From: Nevskia sp.
GTDB lineage: Bacteria; Pseudomonadota; Gammaproteobacteria; Nevskiales; Nevskiaceae
Reading direction: 5' to 3'
Assembly: GCA_023229645.1 (NCBI GenBank)
Contig: JALNYU010000005.1
Span: forward strand, 1-64,000
Length of the DNA stretch: 64,000 bases
In this document: piece by piece, positions 26,457-35,540 of the stretch
How positions within the stretch are numbered: position 1 is the first letter of the stretch
How the letters are laid out: every line of letters begins with the position of its first letter
Made by a program: the position numbers and the translations under genes
The notes under the pieces: model-generated
What the model was told of the DNA's origin: nothing
Database searches by the model: none
What the model saw: the letters and a program-made list of their open reading frames with translations, nothing else

Positions 26457-26817
26457 TACTCTCGATGTAGCCTCCGCCGAACTGGCCGAATTGGCCCGTA
26501 ATGCGCTCGAAGACCTGAAAGCGGTCGATATCAAAACACTCGATGTCAGCCGGCTGACCACGATCACTGACGTCATGCTGATCGCCACCGGAACCTCGAA
26601 CCGCCACGCCGCGGCCCTGGCCCACAGCGTGATCGACAAAGCCCGCGAGCACGGCCACCGTGCGGTTGGCGTCGAAGGCCTGACCGAAGGCGAATGGGTG
26701 CTGGTGAACCTCGGCGGCGTCATCGTCCACGTCATGCAGGCGCAGACGCGCGCGTTCTATCAACTGGAAAAGCTTTGGGATTTCCAGCAGCGGGAACCGA
26801 TCGCGCGTAGCGCGTAA
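26449..26817 (+). CDS. rsfS: Ribosome silencing factor RsfS
   Basis: 122 residues from ATG 26449 (MTDTLDVASAELAELA), which overlaps the end of nadD; earlier in-frame Met codons would add non-conserved residues. Core signatures: LKAVDIKTLDVSRLTTITDVMLIATGTSNRHAAALA and GEWVLVNLGGVIVHVMQ. It binds L14 of the large ribosomal subunit and blocks subunit joining in starvation. It is part of the conserved nadD-rsfS-rlmH order. Confidence 0.95.
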   Translation: MTDTLDVASAELAELARNALEDLKAVDIKTLDVSRLTTITDVMLIATGTSNRHAAALAHSVIDKAREHGHRAVGVEGLTEGEWVLVNLGGVIVHVMQAQTRAFYQLEKLWDFQQREPIARSA

Positions 26818-26841
26818 AGCGCTACATAGAAACGCCTTCGC

Positions 26842-27309
26842 ATGCGCTTGCGCCTCATTGCCGTCGGCACGCGCATGCCGGATTGGATCGAAACCGGCTT
26901 CGCCGACTACGCCGGTCGCTTGCCGCGCGAGCTAAAGCTCGAACTGATCGAAACTGCCGTCGAGCATCGCGGCAAAAATGCCGACATCGCCCGTCTGCGC
27001 GATGCTGAAGGCGAGCGCTTGCTGAAAGCCGCGGGCGATGCCCGGATCATCGCCTTCGACGAACACGGCAGCCAACCGGATACGCTGGCGTGGTCGAAAG
27101 CGCTGAAAAACTGGATGCAAGACGGCCGCGACATCGCACTCCTGATCGGTGGGCCGGACGGCCACGCGCCCGCAATCTTCGCGCGTGCCGAAGCGCGGTG
27201 GTCACTCTCCAAGCTCACGTTTCCGCACGCGCTGGTGCGCGTTCTCGTCGCCGAACAGCTCTATCGGGCGTGGAGCCTGCTGAACAATCATCCCTATCAT
27301 CGCGCCTGA
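26842..27309 (+). CDS. rlmH: 23S rRNA (pseudouridine-1915-N3)-methyltransferase RlmH
   Basis: 155 residues, the usual length. SPOUT-fold features: MRLRLIAVGTRMPDWIETGFADY at the N-terminus, the SAM-binding knot IALLIGGPDGHA and the C-terminal VLVAEQLYRAWSLLNNHPYHRA. It methylates Psi1915 in helix 69 of 23S rRNA. It closes the holA-to-rlmH run. Confidence 0.97.
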   Translation: MRLRLIAVGTRMPDWIETGFADYAGRLPRELKLELIETAVEHRGKNADIARLRDAEGERLLKAAGDARIIAFDEHGSQPDTLAWSKALKNWMQDGRDIALLIGGPDGHAPAIFARAEARWSLSKLTFPHALVRVLVAEQLYRAWSLLNNHPYHRA

Positions 27310-28071
27310 CGTGCCGCTGGTAACGCGGCCGAGACTCCAGCACGCTTAAAACCGTAGCGGCATATGGCCAGTCCGGATATAGCCCCCTACATTACGTCGT
27401 GCTAATTGGTGGCAAGCCACAAAGCGGGATTGCAGATTAGACTCCAGCATTCGCAAGGCCGGATTAGAATCGGACGCCGCCGTAGGCGAGATCACGCGCT
27501 ACTTTCAAACGCTGCCGGCGTTTCTCATGAGCACCCGATAATCGTTTGCTGCAGCACAAAACGCGCAAACCCTAATACAGAAAAATCTAAATAGAATTCT
27601 GCTCTCGCCGGGTAAAGCGAACGCCGCTAAGCGCTTAGCGGCTAAGATCGATAAAGTTGAGCCCAAGCCTTCCGCGTGAATTCCTAAAACACGCCGCCGT
27701 GCGCACCGTTTCTGTTTGCCGTACGCAAATCGCTAGCGCCGCAATCATTCTAATTTTGACGCGTGTAATTTCTTTGCTCAACACGCGATCACCGGCGAAC
27801 TCGGTTTTGTACGTTTGCGTTTGCCGGTTTTAAATTTCCTGTCTATAGTCAAACTCGTTTATTGGCTCGCGCGCAAAATAAATGTTCGTAGTGTGTCGCT
27901 GCCGAAGAAACCCTATAAGGTAGCCGTGCACGTATGCTGAGGACATCGCCGTCATTGCGTTTTAGGTGGTGGTGTTTTGCAAACGGCAGGCGGGACCGAT
28001 AAGTAAGCTGCAAACCCAGAAAGGGTGCGCTGCAGTCGCAGCGAGATAGGCAGTTCTGACGGAGGGACAGC
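27310..28071. other. 762-bp intergenic region with a 20-bp palindrome
   Basis: No convincing gene is seen. A short open stretch without a start (27444-27533, ending FLMSTR before TAA) looks protein-like but was not recognised. A perfect palindrome lies at 27623-27642. The A+T content rises towards the REC-EAL gene, which has a good ribosome-binding site (GGAGGG, about 8 bases before ATG 28072). The promoter of the signalling operon should lie in the right half. Confidence 0.6.
27623..27642. repeat. Perfect 20-bp palindrome
   Basis: GCCGCTAAGCGCTTAGCGGC is its own reverse complement over all 20 bases; the flanking C/T pair ends the symmetry. It lies about 430 bp upstream of the REC-EAL gene. 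It could be a dimeric regulator site or a hairpin without a loop. No T-tract follows, so a terminator is unlikely. Confidence 0.8.
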
Positions 28072-29280
28072 ATGGACTTTAGCCGCCTCAATGTCATGGT
28101 CGTCGAAGACCATGAATTTCAGCGCGGCATTGCGATGCGAATGTTGAAAGGCCTTGGCGTTGTCCACGCCAGTGAAGCGGGTGACGGCAATGAAGCCCTA
28201 GCGATACTCGAGGCGCTGGAAGTGAAGCCGGATATCGTCATCAGCGACCTCGACATGCCCGGCATGGACGGCATCGAATTCATCCGCCACGTCGCACAGA
28301 AGCGGTTGGCGACGGCCATCGCCATCACCAGCGGGCTTGATGCCGCGATGCTACGTTCGGTCAGCGCGATGGCAACCGCCTATGGCCTGCAAGTGCTTGG
28401 CGCGATTGAAAAGCCGCTGACCACCAAGCGGCTGACCGAAATGCTCGGGCACTATCACGGCCGCATGGCGCTGCTGGAACGCTATCGTCAGATGTCACCA
28501 TCGGATCTTTCGGCGGATCAACTGCGCGACGCATTGGTGCGCGACCGAATACGTCCTTACTTTCAGCCGAAAATCGACTTATGCAGCGGTGCAGTCATCG
28601 GCGTTGAGGCGCTAGCCCGCTGGTGCCCGCAAAACGACAATGAGTCGATATCGCCGACCTTATTTGTCCCGGCGATGGAAGCCTACGGCTTGATCGACCC
28701 GCTGACCGAACTGATACTTGATCGCGCCTGCCGTGCGCAAACCGCCTGGGCGCGCTGCGGCCTGGACCTCACGGTTTCGGTCAATATTTCAATGCTGAGT
28801 CTGGCCGATGTCAGCAACGCCGACCGCTATCACGATCTGGTCATTGCCGCCGGCGGCGACCCGCACAAAATCACCTTCGAAGTTACCGAAAGCTCGGTGA
28901 TGAAAGACCCCGCGCAGGTACTCGACATCCTGACCCGGCTACGCCTAAAAGGCTTTAGCCTCGCCGTCGACGACTACGGCACCGGCTATTCTTCGATGCA
29001 GTTAGTGAAAACACTTCCGTTCACCGAACTCAAAATCGACGGCTCTTATGTCCACGGCGCCACCGAAGACCCACGAAAACGGACGATGATCGAAACCGCA
29101 CTTGATCTCGCCAGGCAGCTGACGTTGAAAACAGTGGCCGAAGGCGCCGAGACGGCGGCCGAGTGGGATCTCCTCATCGCCCTCGGCTGTCACCAGGTGC
29201 AAGGTTGGTTCATTGCCAAAGCGATGCCCGCCGACGCGGTGCCGGAATGGGCCCGGCTTTGGCGGCCGCCGCCGCGCTAA
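28072..29280 (+). CDS. REC-EAL response regulator, putative c-di-GMP phosphodiesterase
   Basis: 402 residues. Receiver domain (about 1-125): E12/D13, phospho-acceptor D59 in VISDLDMPGMDG, and Lys in GAIEKPLTTKRL. EAL domain (about 150-395): EALAR (E179, L181, R183), SVNISML, FEVTES, VDDYGTGYSS, LKIDGSYV, AEGAET and HQVQGWFIAK. All residues needed for metal and c-di-GMP binding appear present, so it is probably active and switched by phosphorylation. The architecture matches RocR/PvrR of Pseudomonas. It is followed after 18 bp by the hybrid kinase, its likely phosphodonor. Confidence 0.92.
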   Translation: MDFSRLNVMVVEDHEFQRGIAMRMLKGLGVVHASEAGDGNEALAILEALEVKPDIVISDLDMPGMDGIEFIRHVAQKRLATAIAITSGLDAAMLRSVSAMATAYGLQVLGAIEKPLTTKRLTEMLGHYHGRMALLERYRQMSPSDLSADQLRDALVRDRIRPYFQPKIDLCSGAVIGVEALARWCPQNDNESISPTLFVPAMEAYGLIDPLTELILDRACRAQTAWARCGLDLTVSVNISMLSLADVSNADRYHDLVIAAGGDPHKITFEVTESSVMKDPAQVLDILTRLRLKGFSLAVDDYGTGYSSMQLVKTLPFTELKIDGSYVHGATEDPRKRTMIETALDLARQLTLKTVAEGAETAAEWDLLIALGCHQVQGWFIAKAMPADAVPEWARLWRPPPR

Positions 29281-29298
29281 CGAAGCGCTAAACCGCGC

Positions 29299-32200
29299 AT
29301 GGCCAATACGGCACATTCCGGATCAATCACCCGCCAGTTACGCTGGATGGCGATGCTGGTATTGCTCGCCGCGCTTACCGTACTCACGTTCGATGAATGG
29401 GGGATTTTTGAAGGTCAGGCCGGTGACCGTGCCATCCGCGCCGCGCTGGTGCCCGTCAATTTATCGTCGCGCATTCTGGAAAATTATCTGCTCGATCCGG
29501 CTGATGTTGTCGAGCATTTAAACGAACACACGCTCGATTGGCCCGAGGCAATGGTGCGCTTCGACGCCATCCGCAGCAGCCTGGATCAAGACTGGCAGCG
29601 CCTCAAGCAAGCCACGCTCACGGACGCCCAACAGGTAACAATGGCCCAGGCCGTTATGCACCGCGTGGCCGCAGATGCGTCGCTGGACGCGTTTGCCGCC
29701 TACCTGCAGGCACACGACACGGTCGGTCTTGAGCATTTTTTAAGTCGCCAACTGCATCCCAGCGTTGCGCCTCTGGCGGCTGATTTACGCCTGCTTTCGA
29801 CGACACAAATGCACTCGACCGGGGCGTTGATCGACGATGAAATCGACTTCCGTTCGCTGCGCCGCTATTTGCGCTGGATATTGTTTACCGCTATCGGCGT
29901 CTTGCTATGGCATATGGGCCGCCAGCTATCGCGCGAATTCGAGCGCAGCTGCAACACATTGATCGAGATGGCGCGCGCGATCGAATTCCGCGATTGGCGC
30001 TTCCAGCCGAAACAACCCCCAGCCGGCGAGCTTGGCGCTGTCGCCGAAGGCGTACGCCGGATTCAGAACGCAATTCTGGCCGAGCAAGCACGCGGTGCGG
30101 CGCTCAATGTGCAGTTGCAACGCATGTCGGCCCAGTTTCAGGCGATACTCGACCACGCTCCGATCGGCATCTGGGCTCGCGATGGTGAAGGCCGCTATCT
30201 ATTCGCCAGCAGCGGCTTCCGCACCTTATTCCGCATCGGCACGCGCAACATCATCGGCGAGCGTGACGAACTATTTTTTCCCGCCGCGGATGCCGCCCGC
30301 TACCGCGCCAGCGACCAAGCGGTGCTGCATGACCACCGCATCGAACAATTCTCCGAAACCATCGAATTCGGTCCGAATGACAGTCAAACAGTACTGACGG
30401 TCAAATTTCCAATTTTCGACGAACGCGGCGTGGCGTACGCCGCCGCCGGGGTTTGCGTTGATATCGGCGAGCAAACGCGGCTGCAGCAGGCGCTCGTGCA
30501 GCGCAATAAAAACCTTTCGCAGCGTGAGCGGCAGTTATTGCGCATTTCGCGTAGCGCGGCGATCGACGAAGGCAATTTACCGGAGAGCTTCCGTACCATC
30601 GTCAGCGCCGCCTGCGCCGGCTTACAAGTACGGCGCACGAGTATTTGGCTGCTCGACGAAACCCACACCTCGCTCGTCTCGCAGCTATTGCTGGACGAAG
30701 TAGAAGGCTTTTCCGACGCACCAACAACATTGCTGCGCGCGCAGTACCCAGCCTATTTCACCGAACTTGATACCGGCCGCGCGATGATGGCGCACACCGC
30801 GATGACCGATCCGCGCACCTGCGAATTCGCCGAATCCTATCTCAGCCAGTTAGGCATCACCTCGATGCTCGACGTCAGCATCCGGCAGCACGGCAAGCTG
30901 ATCGGCGTGGTGTGCTGCGAACATATCGGCCTCGAACGCACCTGGACCGATGAAGAAAGCTTTTTTGCCTCAGCATTGGCCGACCTCGCCGGCCGGGCAA
31001 TGAACGCCGCGGCGCGTACGCAGGCCGAGCAATCACTGCGCGAACTCAACGCTACGCTGGAATCGCGCGTTGCCAGCCGAACCCAAGAACTAGCCCGCGC
31101 GCGCGCCGAAGCCGAAGACGCGAATCACGCGAAGTCCTCGTTCTTAGCCGCGATGAGCCATGAAATCCGAACGCCGATGATCGGCCTAGCCGGCATGCTT
31201 GAGGTACTTGAACACACGCCGCTGGACGACGAGCAGCAACAGATGATCAGCGTCGTCCAACAATCGTCGGCGACTTTGCTGCAGATCATCGGCGATATTC
31301 TCGACTTCTCTAAAATCGAAGCGCACAAGCTCGATATCGCGCCGGTCGACGCCTCGCTCAACGCCATCGTCGATAGTGTTACACACGCATTCGCCAGCGC
31401 AGCCTCGCAAAAAGGTGTTTTGCTGAACTACCACATTGCACCTGATGTGGCCGCGGCGCATCGCTTCGACCCGGTTCGCGTCCGGCAAATTCTGAGCAAC
31501 TTTTTGTCGAACGCGGTGAAATTCACGGATCACGGTAGGGTCGATCTGACGATCACAAATGTCCGCGAGACCACCGGGGGCCAACAACTAGAGATCACCG
31601 TTGCCGATACCGGCATCGGTATTTCCGAAGCCCAGCAGCAGCGGCTGTTTCAGCCGTTTTCACAGGCCGAAACCAGCACCACGCGGCGCTACGGCGGCAG
31701 CGGCCTCGGTCTTGTTATTTGCCGGCGGTTAGCAGCGCTGATGGACGGCGAAATCCGCATGCACAGCAGCTACGGCGTCGGCACGGCGATGACACTCGCG
31801 CTGACGTTACCGCTCGGCGATCCAGCCCGCGTTGGCATGAATCCGGATTGGAGCGACGAGCGCCGCACGCGAACCATCATTCCCACACGGGCGCAGGCCT
31901 TGGCCGAAGGCAGCCTGATTCTGTTGGCGGAAGATCACCCAACAAATCGCCACGTATTGATCAAACAACTGGCGCTGGCCGGTTATCGCGCCGAAGCGGC
32001 CGAAGACGGCGACCAAGCCTTAGACATGCTCGCCGAGGGCGGTTACGCCTTGCTGCTAACCGATGTCCATATGCCGAATAAGGACGGCTACGCGTTGGCG
32101 CAGTGCTTACGCGCGCGCGAAGCGGCCAACGGGCAAGCGCGCCTGCCAATCATCGCGCTCACGGCCAATGTGCTGCAGGGCGAGCCGGAGCGCTGCCTCG

Positions 32201-32679
32201 CAGCCGGCATGGACGACTACCTAGCCAAGCCCGCGACCATCGCCGCGCTGCTCACCAAGCTGCGCAAATGGCTGCCCGACGTCGATCCTTTTGGCGCAGC
32301 GGCGCTGGTTGAAACGAGCGCCGCTGGCAATCTCCGAGAGACCGGCGAATGGGTTGATCCAGCGGTGTTGTTGTCGTTATCGGATGGCGATCCCGACACC
32401 GCGCGCGATTTGCTAGCGCAATTCTCGGCTGCTTGTACGGCGGATATCATCGCGCTAAAAGCTGCGGCCGATGCGCGAGATCTCAGCGCCATCGCGCGGC
32501 AAGCGCATCGCATCAACGGCGCCGCACGGACGATGGGCGCCACCTTGCTCATTCAGCGCTCCGAGCCCGTTGAAGCCAGCGCCCGAGCCGGCCGCTTGGA
32601 CGAAGCGATTGCACAGATTCCGGCGCTAGAAGCCGCGTGCCGCCGGGCCAGCGCGCGAATTGCCGACGTGATTGCTTAG
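29299..32679 (+). CDS. Hybrid sensor histidine kinase with PAS, GAF, receiver and Hpt domains
   Basis: 1126 residues. Membrane helix 1 is at about 14-31, a periplasmic domain follows, and helix 2 is at about 193-212. A PAS domain (HAPIGIWARDGEGRYLFASSGF) and a GAF domain (about 420-575, with MLDVSIRQHGKLIGVVCCEH) follow. Then a coiled coil and the H-box MSHEIRTPMIGLAGML, ATP-binding N and G boxes (NFLSNAVKFTDHG, VADTGIGIS, GGSGLGLVICRRL), a receiver with Asp in LLLTDVHMPNKDG, and a C-terminal Hpt domain with His in QAHRINGAARTMGA. A full His-Asp-His phosphorelay could pass phosphate to the REC-EAL protein encoded just upstream, as in the RocS/PvrS systems. The signal is unknown. Confidence 0.92.
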   Translation: MANTAHSGSITRQLRWMAMLVLLAALTVLTFDEWGIFEGQAGDRAIRAALVPVNLSSRILENYLLDPADVVEHLNEHTLDWPEAMVRFDAIRSSLDQDWQRLKQATLTDAQQVTMAQAVMHRVAADASLDAFAAYLQAHDTVGLEHFLSRQLHPSVAPLAADLRLLSTTQMHSTGALIDDEIDFRSLRRYLRWILFTAIGVLLWHMGRQLSREFERSCNTLIEMARAIEFRDWRFQPKQPPAGELGAVAEGVRRIQNAILAEQARGAALNVQLQRMSAQFQAILDHAPIGIWARDGEGRYLFASSGFRTLFRIGTRNIIGERDELFFPAADAARYRASDQAVLHDHRIEQFSETIEFGPNDSQTVLTVKFPIFDERGVAYAAAGVCVDIGEQTRLQQALVQRNKNLSQRERQLLRISRSAAIDEGNLPESFRTIVSAACAGLQVRRTSIWLLDETHTSLVSQLLLDEVEGFSDAPTTLLRAQYPAYFTELDTGRAMMAHTAMTDPRTCEFAESYLSQLGITSMLDVSIRQHGKLIGVVCCEHIGLERTWTDEESFFASALADLAGRAMNAAARTQAEQSLRELNATLESRVASRTQELARARAEAEDANHAKSSFLAAMSHEIRTPMIGLAGMLEVLEHTPLDDEQQQMISVVQQSSATLLQIIGDILDFSKIEAHKLDIAPVDASLNAIVDSVTHAFASAASQKGVLLNYHIAPDVAAAHRFDPVRVRQILSNFLSNAVKFTDHGRVDLTITNVRETTGGQQLEITVADTGIGISEAQQQRLFQPFSQAETSTTRRYGGSGLGLVICRRLAALMDGEIRMHSSYGVGTAMTLALTLPLGDPARVGMNPDWSDERRTRTIIPTRAQALAEGSLILLAEDHPTNRHVLIKQLALAGYRAEAAEDGDQALDMLAEGGYALLLTDVHMPNKDGYALAQCLRAREAANGQARLPIIALTANVLQGEPERCLAAGMDDYLAKPATIAALLTKLRKWLPDVDPFGAAALVETSAAGNLRETGEWVDPAVLLSLSDGDPDTARDLLAQFSAACTADIIALKAAADARDLSAIARQAHRINGAARTMGATLLIQRSEPVEASARAGRLDEAIAQIPALEAACRRASARIADVIA

Positions 32680-33012
32680 TGGCGCCTATTTGAGCTGTGG
32701 AAAAATCTCTGCACTTGCATGAGGCACGCCGCTGAATGGAAAGAACGGATGACTCCAATCGCGCGTTACAAACGGGTTGAGTCGAAATGCTTGCCCATCA
32801 CAGCCGGGATATTTACATCGCACTAGCACGCTTCAAACCACGCTGAATTGCAAAGGCGACGAACTGAAAGTCAACCTCAGCGATCCTGGGTCGGCAGTAA
32901 TAAAAACCAGGCATGGTATGGTCCAAGGCGTAGCGGCTGCTTACGCAAAATCCAAAGTCCGTGAGCAAGGCCCGCCTCTTCGGCCCAACACAAGAACACC
33001 CTGTAACCGCGC
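32680..33012. other. Gene-free stretch before a transposase remnant
   Basis: No gene is seen. It follows the hybrid kinase stop and runs into a decayed insertion element. Short open frames here have no recognisable protein content. It probably includes the left, unreadable part of the same element. Confidence 0.5.
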
Positions 33013-33286
33013 GTGCTCGATGACGTGCGGGCGACGCCTTTCTTCGACGGCAGCAACGCCAGAGACCTGCACCCGCAAACCGCCCCGATGAAAACCCGGA
33101 TCGACAGCCGTAAAGGGCGATTACTGTACAGCCGGCGCCTTGGGATCGTCGAACCCATCTTCGGTAATCTCCACAATCACCACCTACGCCGCTTCACGCT
33201 CAGAACCCGACGCAAGGTGGATGCACAGTGGAAGCTGTTTTGCCTTGGTACACAACGTACAAAAGCTACAAGGCAAGGCGCCATGA
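33013..33286 (+). pseudogene. IS1182-like transposase, decayed C-terminal fragment
   Basis: TPFFDGSNARDLH, then MKTRIDSRKGRLLYSRRLG, VEPIFGNLHNHHLRRFTLR and RRKVDAQWKLFC match the C-terminal end of IS1182-type DDE transposases, including the Glu of the catalytic triad in VEPIFG. After LFC the frame is lost; shifting by one near 33246 restores LVHNVQKLQGKAP and a stop at 33284-33286. The N-terminal part is missing. It marks an old mobile-element insertion beside the HEPN/Toprim gene. Confidence 0.65.
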
Positions 33287-33465
33287 AGCACCTAGCAAAG
33301 CTGGAAACGGTAGGATATCGTCCAACACGGCCCTGCCACCGCCGAGGCCGGCCAGACAATGGAATCGTCAGATGATCGTAATCCGATCAAACAACTCGGC
33401 GTTAGAGCCGATTGCCGCTTTCGCGCGTTTTGGTGAAAGCGCTGGTGGGCTTTTTCTACAGACTC

Positions 33466-33472
33466 GTTAGGC
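33466..33472 (+). other. GTTAGGC, integron-type core site before the HEPN/Toprim gene
   Basis: GTTAGGC fits the GTTRRRY core where integron integrases cut (between G and TT). It lies 60 bp before the HEPN/Toprim start and is paired with GCCTAAC at 34867, 43 bp after the stop. In an inserted cassette the first bases are TTRRRY, which fits. A 7-bp motif alone is weak; the pairing around a single gene is what makes it worth recording. Confidence 0.4.
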
Positions 33473-33531
33473 ATTGCAAAATATAGAAAATATGGACTGC
33501 AGGATTTGAATGTTGGTAGGAAGGCATATAA

Positions 33532-34824
33532 ATGGGAACTTCTATAGAGCTGTGCATTGGTAATGTGTCCCTATCGTACTCAAAGAACTTCATGGGAGAG
33601 GATTACGGGTTCTTGTTTCAGGAAGGTGATCTGTTTCGCCGCAAGACGGACTCAATAGATTACGACTATTACGAAGAACATCCGGATGAAAAGGAGGAGC
33701 TTGCCGAAGCTGAGGAGCTTTTTGCAAGGACGCTCTCTCGCATCTTGCCTCGTCTTGAGATACTCGGATTCACACTCGAAGCTGCACGCGCTGAATATCA
33801 AGCGGTGGTCGCGGAGGCAGCCGAGATGTTGAGCTCTAGTGAGCTAGAGGCGTCAAGAGAAGACTATCTCTCCTTTGAAGAATTCTGCAGTTTGGCTTGC
33901 CGCTACCCGCTGGGCGATTTGAAAAGTGGTTCTATCGAGTACGATACGCCAGACCGAGACAAGATTGCTCAGGGGCGGTTTGCCGCTGATATCGACGAAT
34001 TTGAGCGAATTCCATGGACCGATAATGCTGATTCTTATTGGTCTGAAAGTAGCTTCCTTTCCGCGAGAGTTTGCATTCTGAGTGCGGAATCTATGCTTCA
34101 GGTGTTTGCCCTGAATGCGGCCAATTCTGAAGTTGAGGTCACTTGGGAGTTTGGCCCTATCGTCCATGCAGGTTGGGTTCAACGTGAAGCATTCCGGCCA
34201 GGTGCGCGGCAAAGGCAAAAAATTCTGATCGCAACCGAGGGCGCATCCGACGCACGCATCATTCGGCGGTCACTCGATGTTCTACGCCCGGACGTGGCAG
34301 ATTTTTTCAATTTCGTTGATGTCGATGAACGCCATCATTTCTGGGGAACCGGCAATCTCGTTAAATTTGCAGAGGGGCTTTTGCGAATTGAGGTTCTCAA
34401 TCAGGTCTTATTCGTTTTCGACAACGACGCAGAGGGCGTTGACGCTTTTCGCAAGCTTGAGAAACTGGAATTACCTGCAAATATGCGAGCGATGCTCTTA
34501 CCTGATCTTGAGGAATTTAGGGCGTTTTCCACTCGCGGCCCGGAGGGCGTAAGCGTTTCGGATATCAATGGACGAGCCGCTGCGATTGAGTGCTATCTTG
34601 ACCTTCGTTTAGATCAATATCCCGTATCTCAGGTCACATGGAGCAACTTTAAAAAGGACATCGACGCGTGGCATGGAGTGTTGGATTTCAAAGAATCCTA
34701 TTCAAAACATTTCTACAATCAGGCCGACGATCTGCTGCGAAACGGTAGCTACGATGTCTCTAAGCTCACGAAATTAATTGATGCGCTGATCAAACAGGCC
34801 GGATTGGTAACCCCGGTTATTTGA
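33532..34824 (+). CDS. HEPN/Toprim-associated domain protein, candidate phage-defence gene
   Basis: 430 residues from ATG 33532, with AGGAAGG ahead of it. The N-terminal part (MGTSIELCIGNVSLSYSKNF, then FQEGDLFRR) resembles the N-terminal domain of proteins annotated as HEPN/Toprim-associated. Residues about 228-310 form a Toprim-like fold: E236 in ILIATEGASDARII, and D297-N-D299 in LFVFDNDAEGVDAF, the E and DxD metal residues. No clear R-x4-6-H HEPN RNase motif was found. The gene is plainly more A+T-rich than its neighbours, and insertion remnants and integron-like core sites lie nearby, so it was probably acquired. Toprim proteins of this kind (OLD-like and relatives) often act in phage defence; the role here is inferred, not shown. 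Confidence 0.7.
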   Translation: MGTSIELCIGNVSLSYSKNFMGEDYGFLFQEGDLFRRKTDSIDYDYYEEHPDEKEELAEAEELFARTLSRILPRLEILGFTLEAARAEYQAVVAEAAEMLSSSELEASREDYLSFEEFCSLACRYPLGDLKSGSIEYDTPDRDKIAQGRFAADIDEFERIPWTDNADSYWSESSFLSARVCILSAESMLQVFALNAANSEVEVTWEFGPIVHAGWVQREAFRPGARQRQKILIATEGASDARIIRRSLDVLRPDVADFFNFVDVDERHHFWGTGNLVKFAEGLLRIEVLNQVLFVFDNDAEGVDAFRKLEKLELPANMRAMLLPDLEEFRAFSTRGPEGVSVSDINGRAAAIECYLDLRLDQYPVSQVTWSNFKKDIDAWHGVLDFKESYSKHFYNQADDLLRNGSYDVSKLTKLIDALIKQAGLVTPVI

Positions 34825-34866
34825 GGAACTACCCTTGTTTTACTCGTCGGCGCATTGCAAGTTATT

Positions 34867-34920
34867 GCCTAACAAGGCGCTCGTGCGGACGGGTAGGTGG
34901 TCGGGGCTTCGGCAATTCGG
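34867..34920 (+). other. Possible 5' half of an integron attC recombination site
   Basis: GCCTAACAAGGCGCTCGTGC followed by GGAC resembles the start of many attC sites: an RYYYAAC core, then AA, then a GC-rich arm ending in GGAC. The expected complementary arm (GTCCGC-like) and closing GTTRRRY were not found in the next 200 bp. Either the site is truncated or the likeness is chance. It lies 43 bp after the HEPN/Toprim stop, where a cassette attC should be. Confidence 0.35.
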
Positions 34921-35096
34921 ACCGCGCGTACGGTGGAATAACAGGACTAGCGCGAGCATCGACGTGGGCTGATGACAATCCGCCTGTCGCGAAGCGACAC
35001 GTGAGGTGCGCCGGTTGTGGGAAATGGCGGAATTCGCTGCCCTGCTTCCGCCCTACGATTGCCCGCCGTAGGCGGCGTTGCAGGCGCCACGCCCTT

Positions 35097-35459
35097 CTAA
35101 GGCATTCCGGCGCCGACAGTCTGCCGCACCGGGATGCCCGTAGGGTCGAAATCATCCAAGCAAAATACGTTGATTCCGAAGGTATCCGGCGTTACCCGTT
35201 TTCGATGAAACGGATAAATGCCGCAGACCTTGCAGAAATAGTGGCGCGCCGCGTGGCTGTGAAACTGATACTCGCTTAACTGCGCCGCCCCCGCCAATAG
35301 CGTGAACTGGCGCTCCGACACTTTCACCATCAGTGCATTTTTTCGACGACAAATTGAGCAATCGCAGGTTGTGAGTTCGGGGAAATCAGTTTCAATCTCA
35401 AAGCGAATTGCCCCGCAGTGGCAACTGCCACGATATTTTCGCAGTTCTCGGGCGCTCAT
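35097..35459 (-). CDS. GFA-family (glutathione-dependent formaldehyde-activating-like) zinc protein
   Basis: 120 residues. The Cys pattern of the Mss4/GFA fold is complete: SCHCGAIRFE, TCDCSICRRKN and FCKVCGIYPFH (CxC, CxCxxC, CxxC) bind zinc. Despite the family name, most such proteins have no proven formaldehyde activity. It is a single cytoplasmic domain, convergent with the HEPN/Toprim gene. GFA genes are frequent cargo of mobile cassettes, which fits this accessory patch. Confidence 0.85.
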   Translation of the reverse strand: MSARELRKYRGSCHCGAIRFEIETDFPELTTCDCSICRRKNALMVKVSERQFTLLAGAAQLSEYQFHSHAARHYFCKVCGIYPFHRKRVTPDTFGINVFCLDDFDPTGIPVRQTVGAGMP

Positions 35460-35540
35460 AAACCAGTATTTTCTAGGCGACTACAGAAAGTTTAGCGCTG
35501 CCGGCCTGCACGCGTGATTGCGCCATTCCAATCCACCGCA

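Noticed and set aside
27406..27594. 62-codon frame in the rlmH/REC-EAL gap
   Set aside because: No conserved content, weak start; an alternative protein-like reading in another frame has no start either.
33532..34824. A second transposase or plain Toprim topoisomerase for this gene
   Set aside because: No DDE or topoisomerase catalytic Tyr motifs; the N-terminal domain fits HEPN/Toprim-associated proteins instead.
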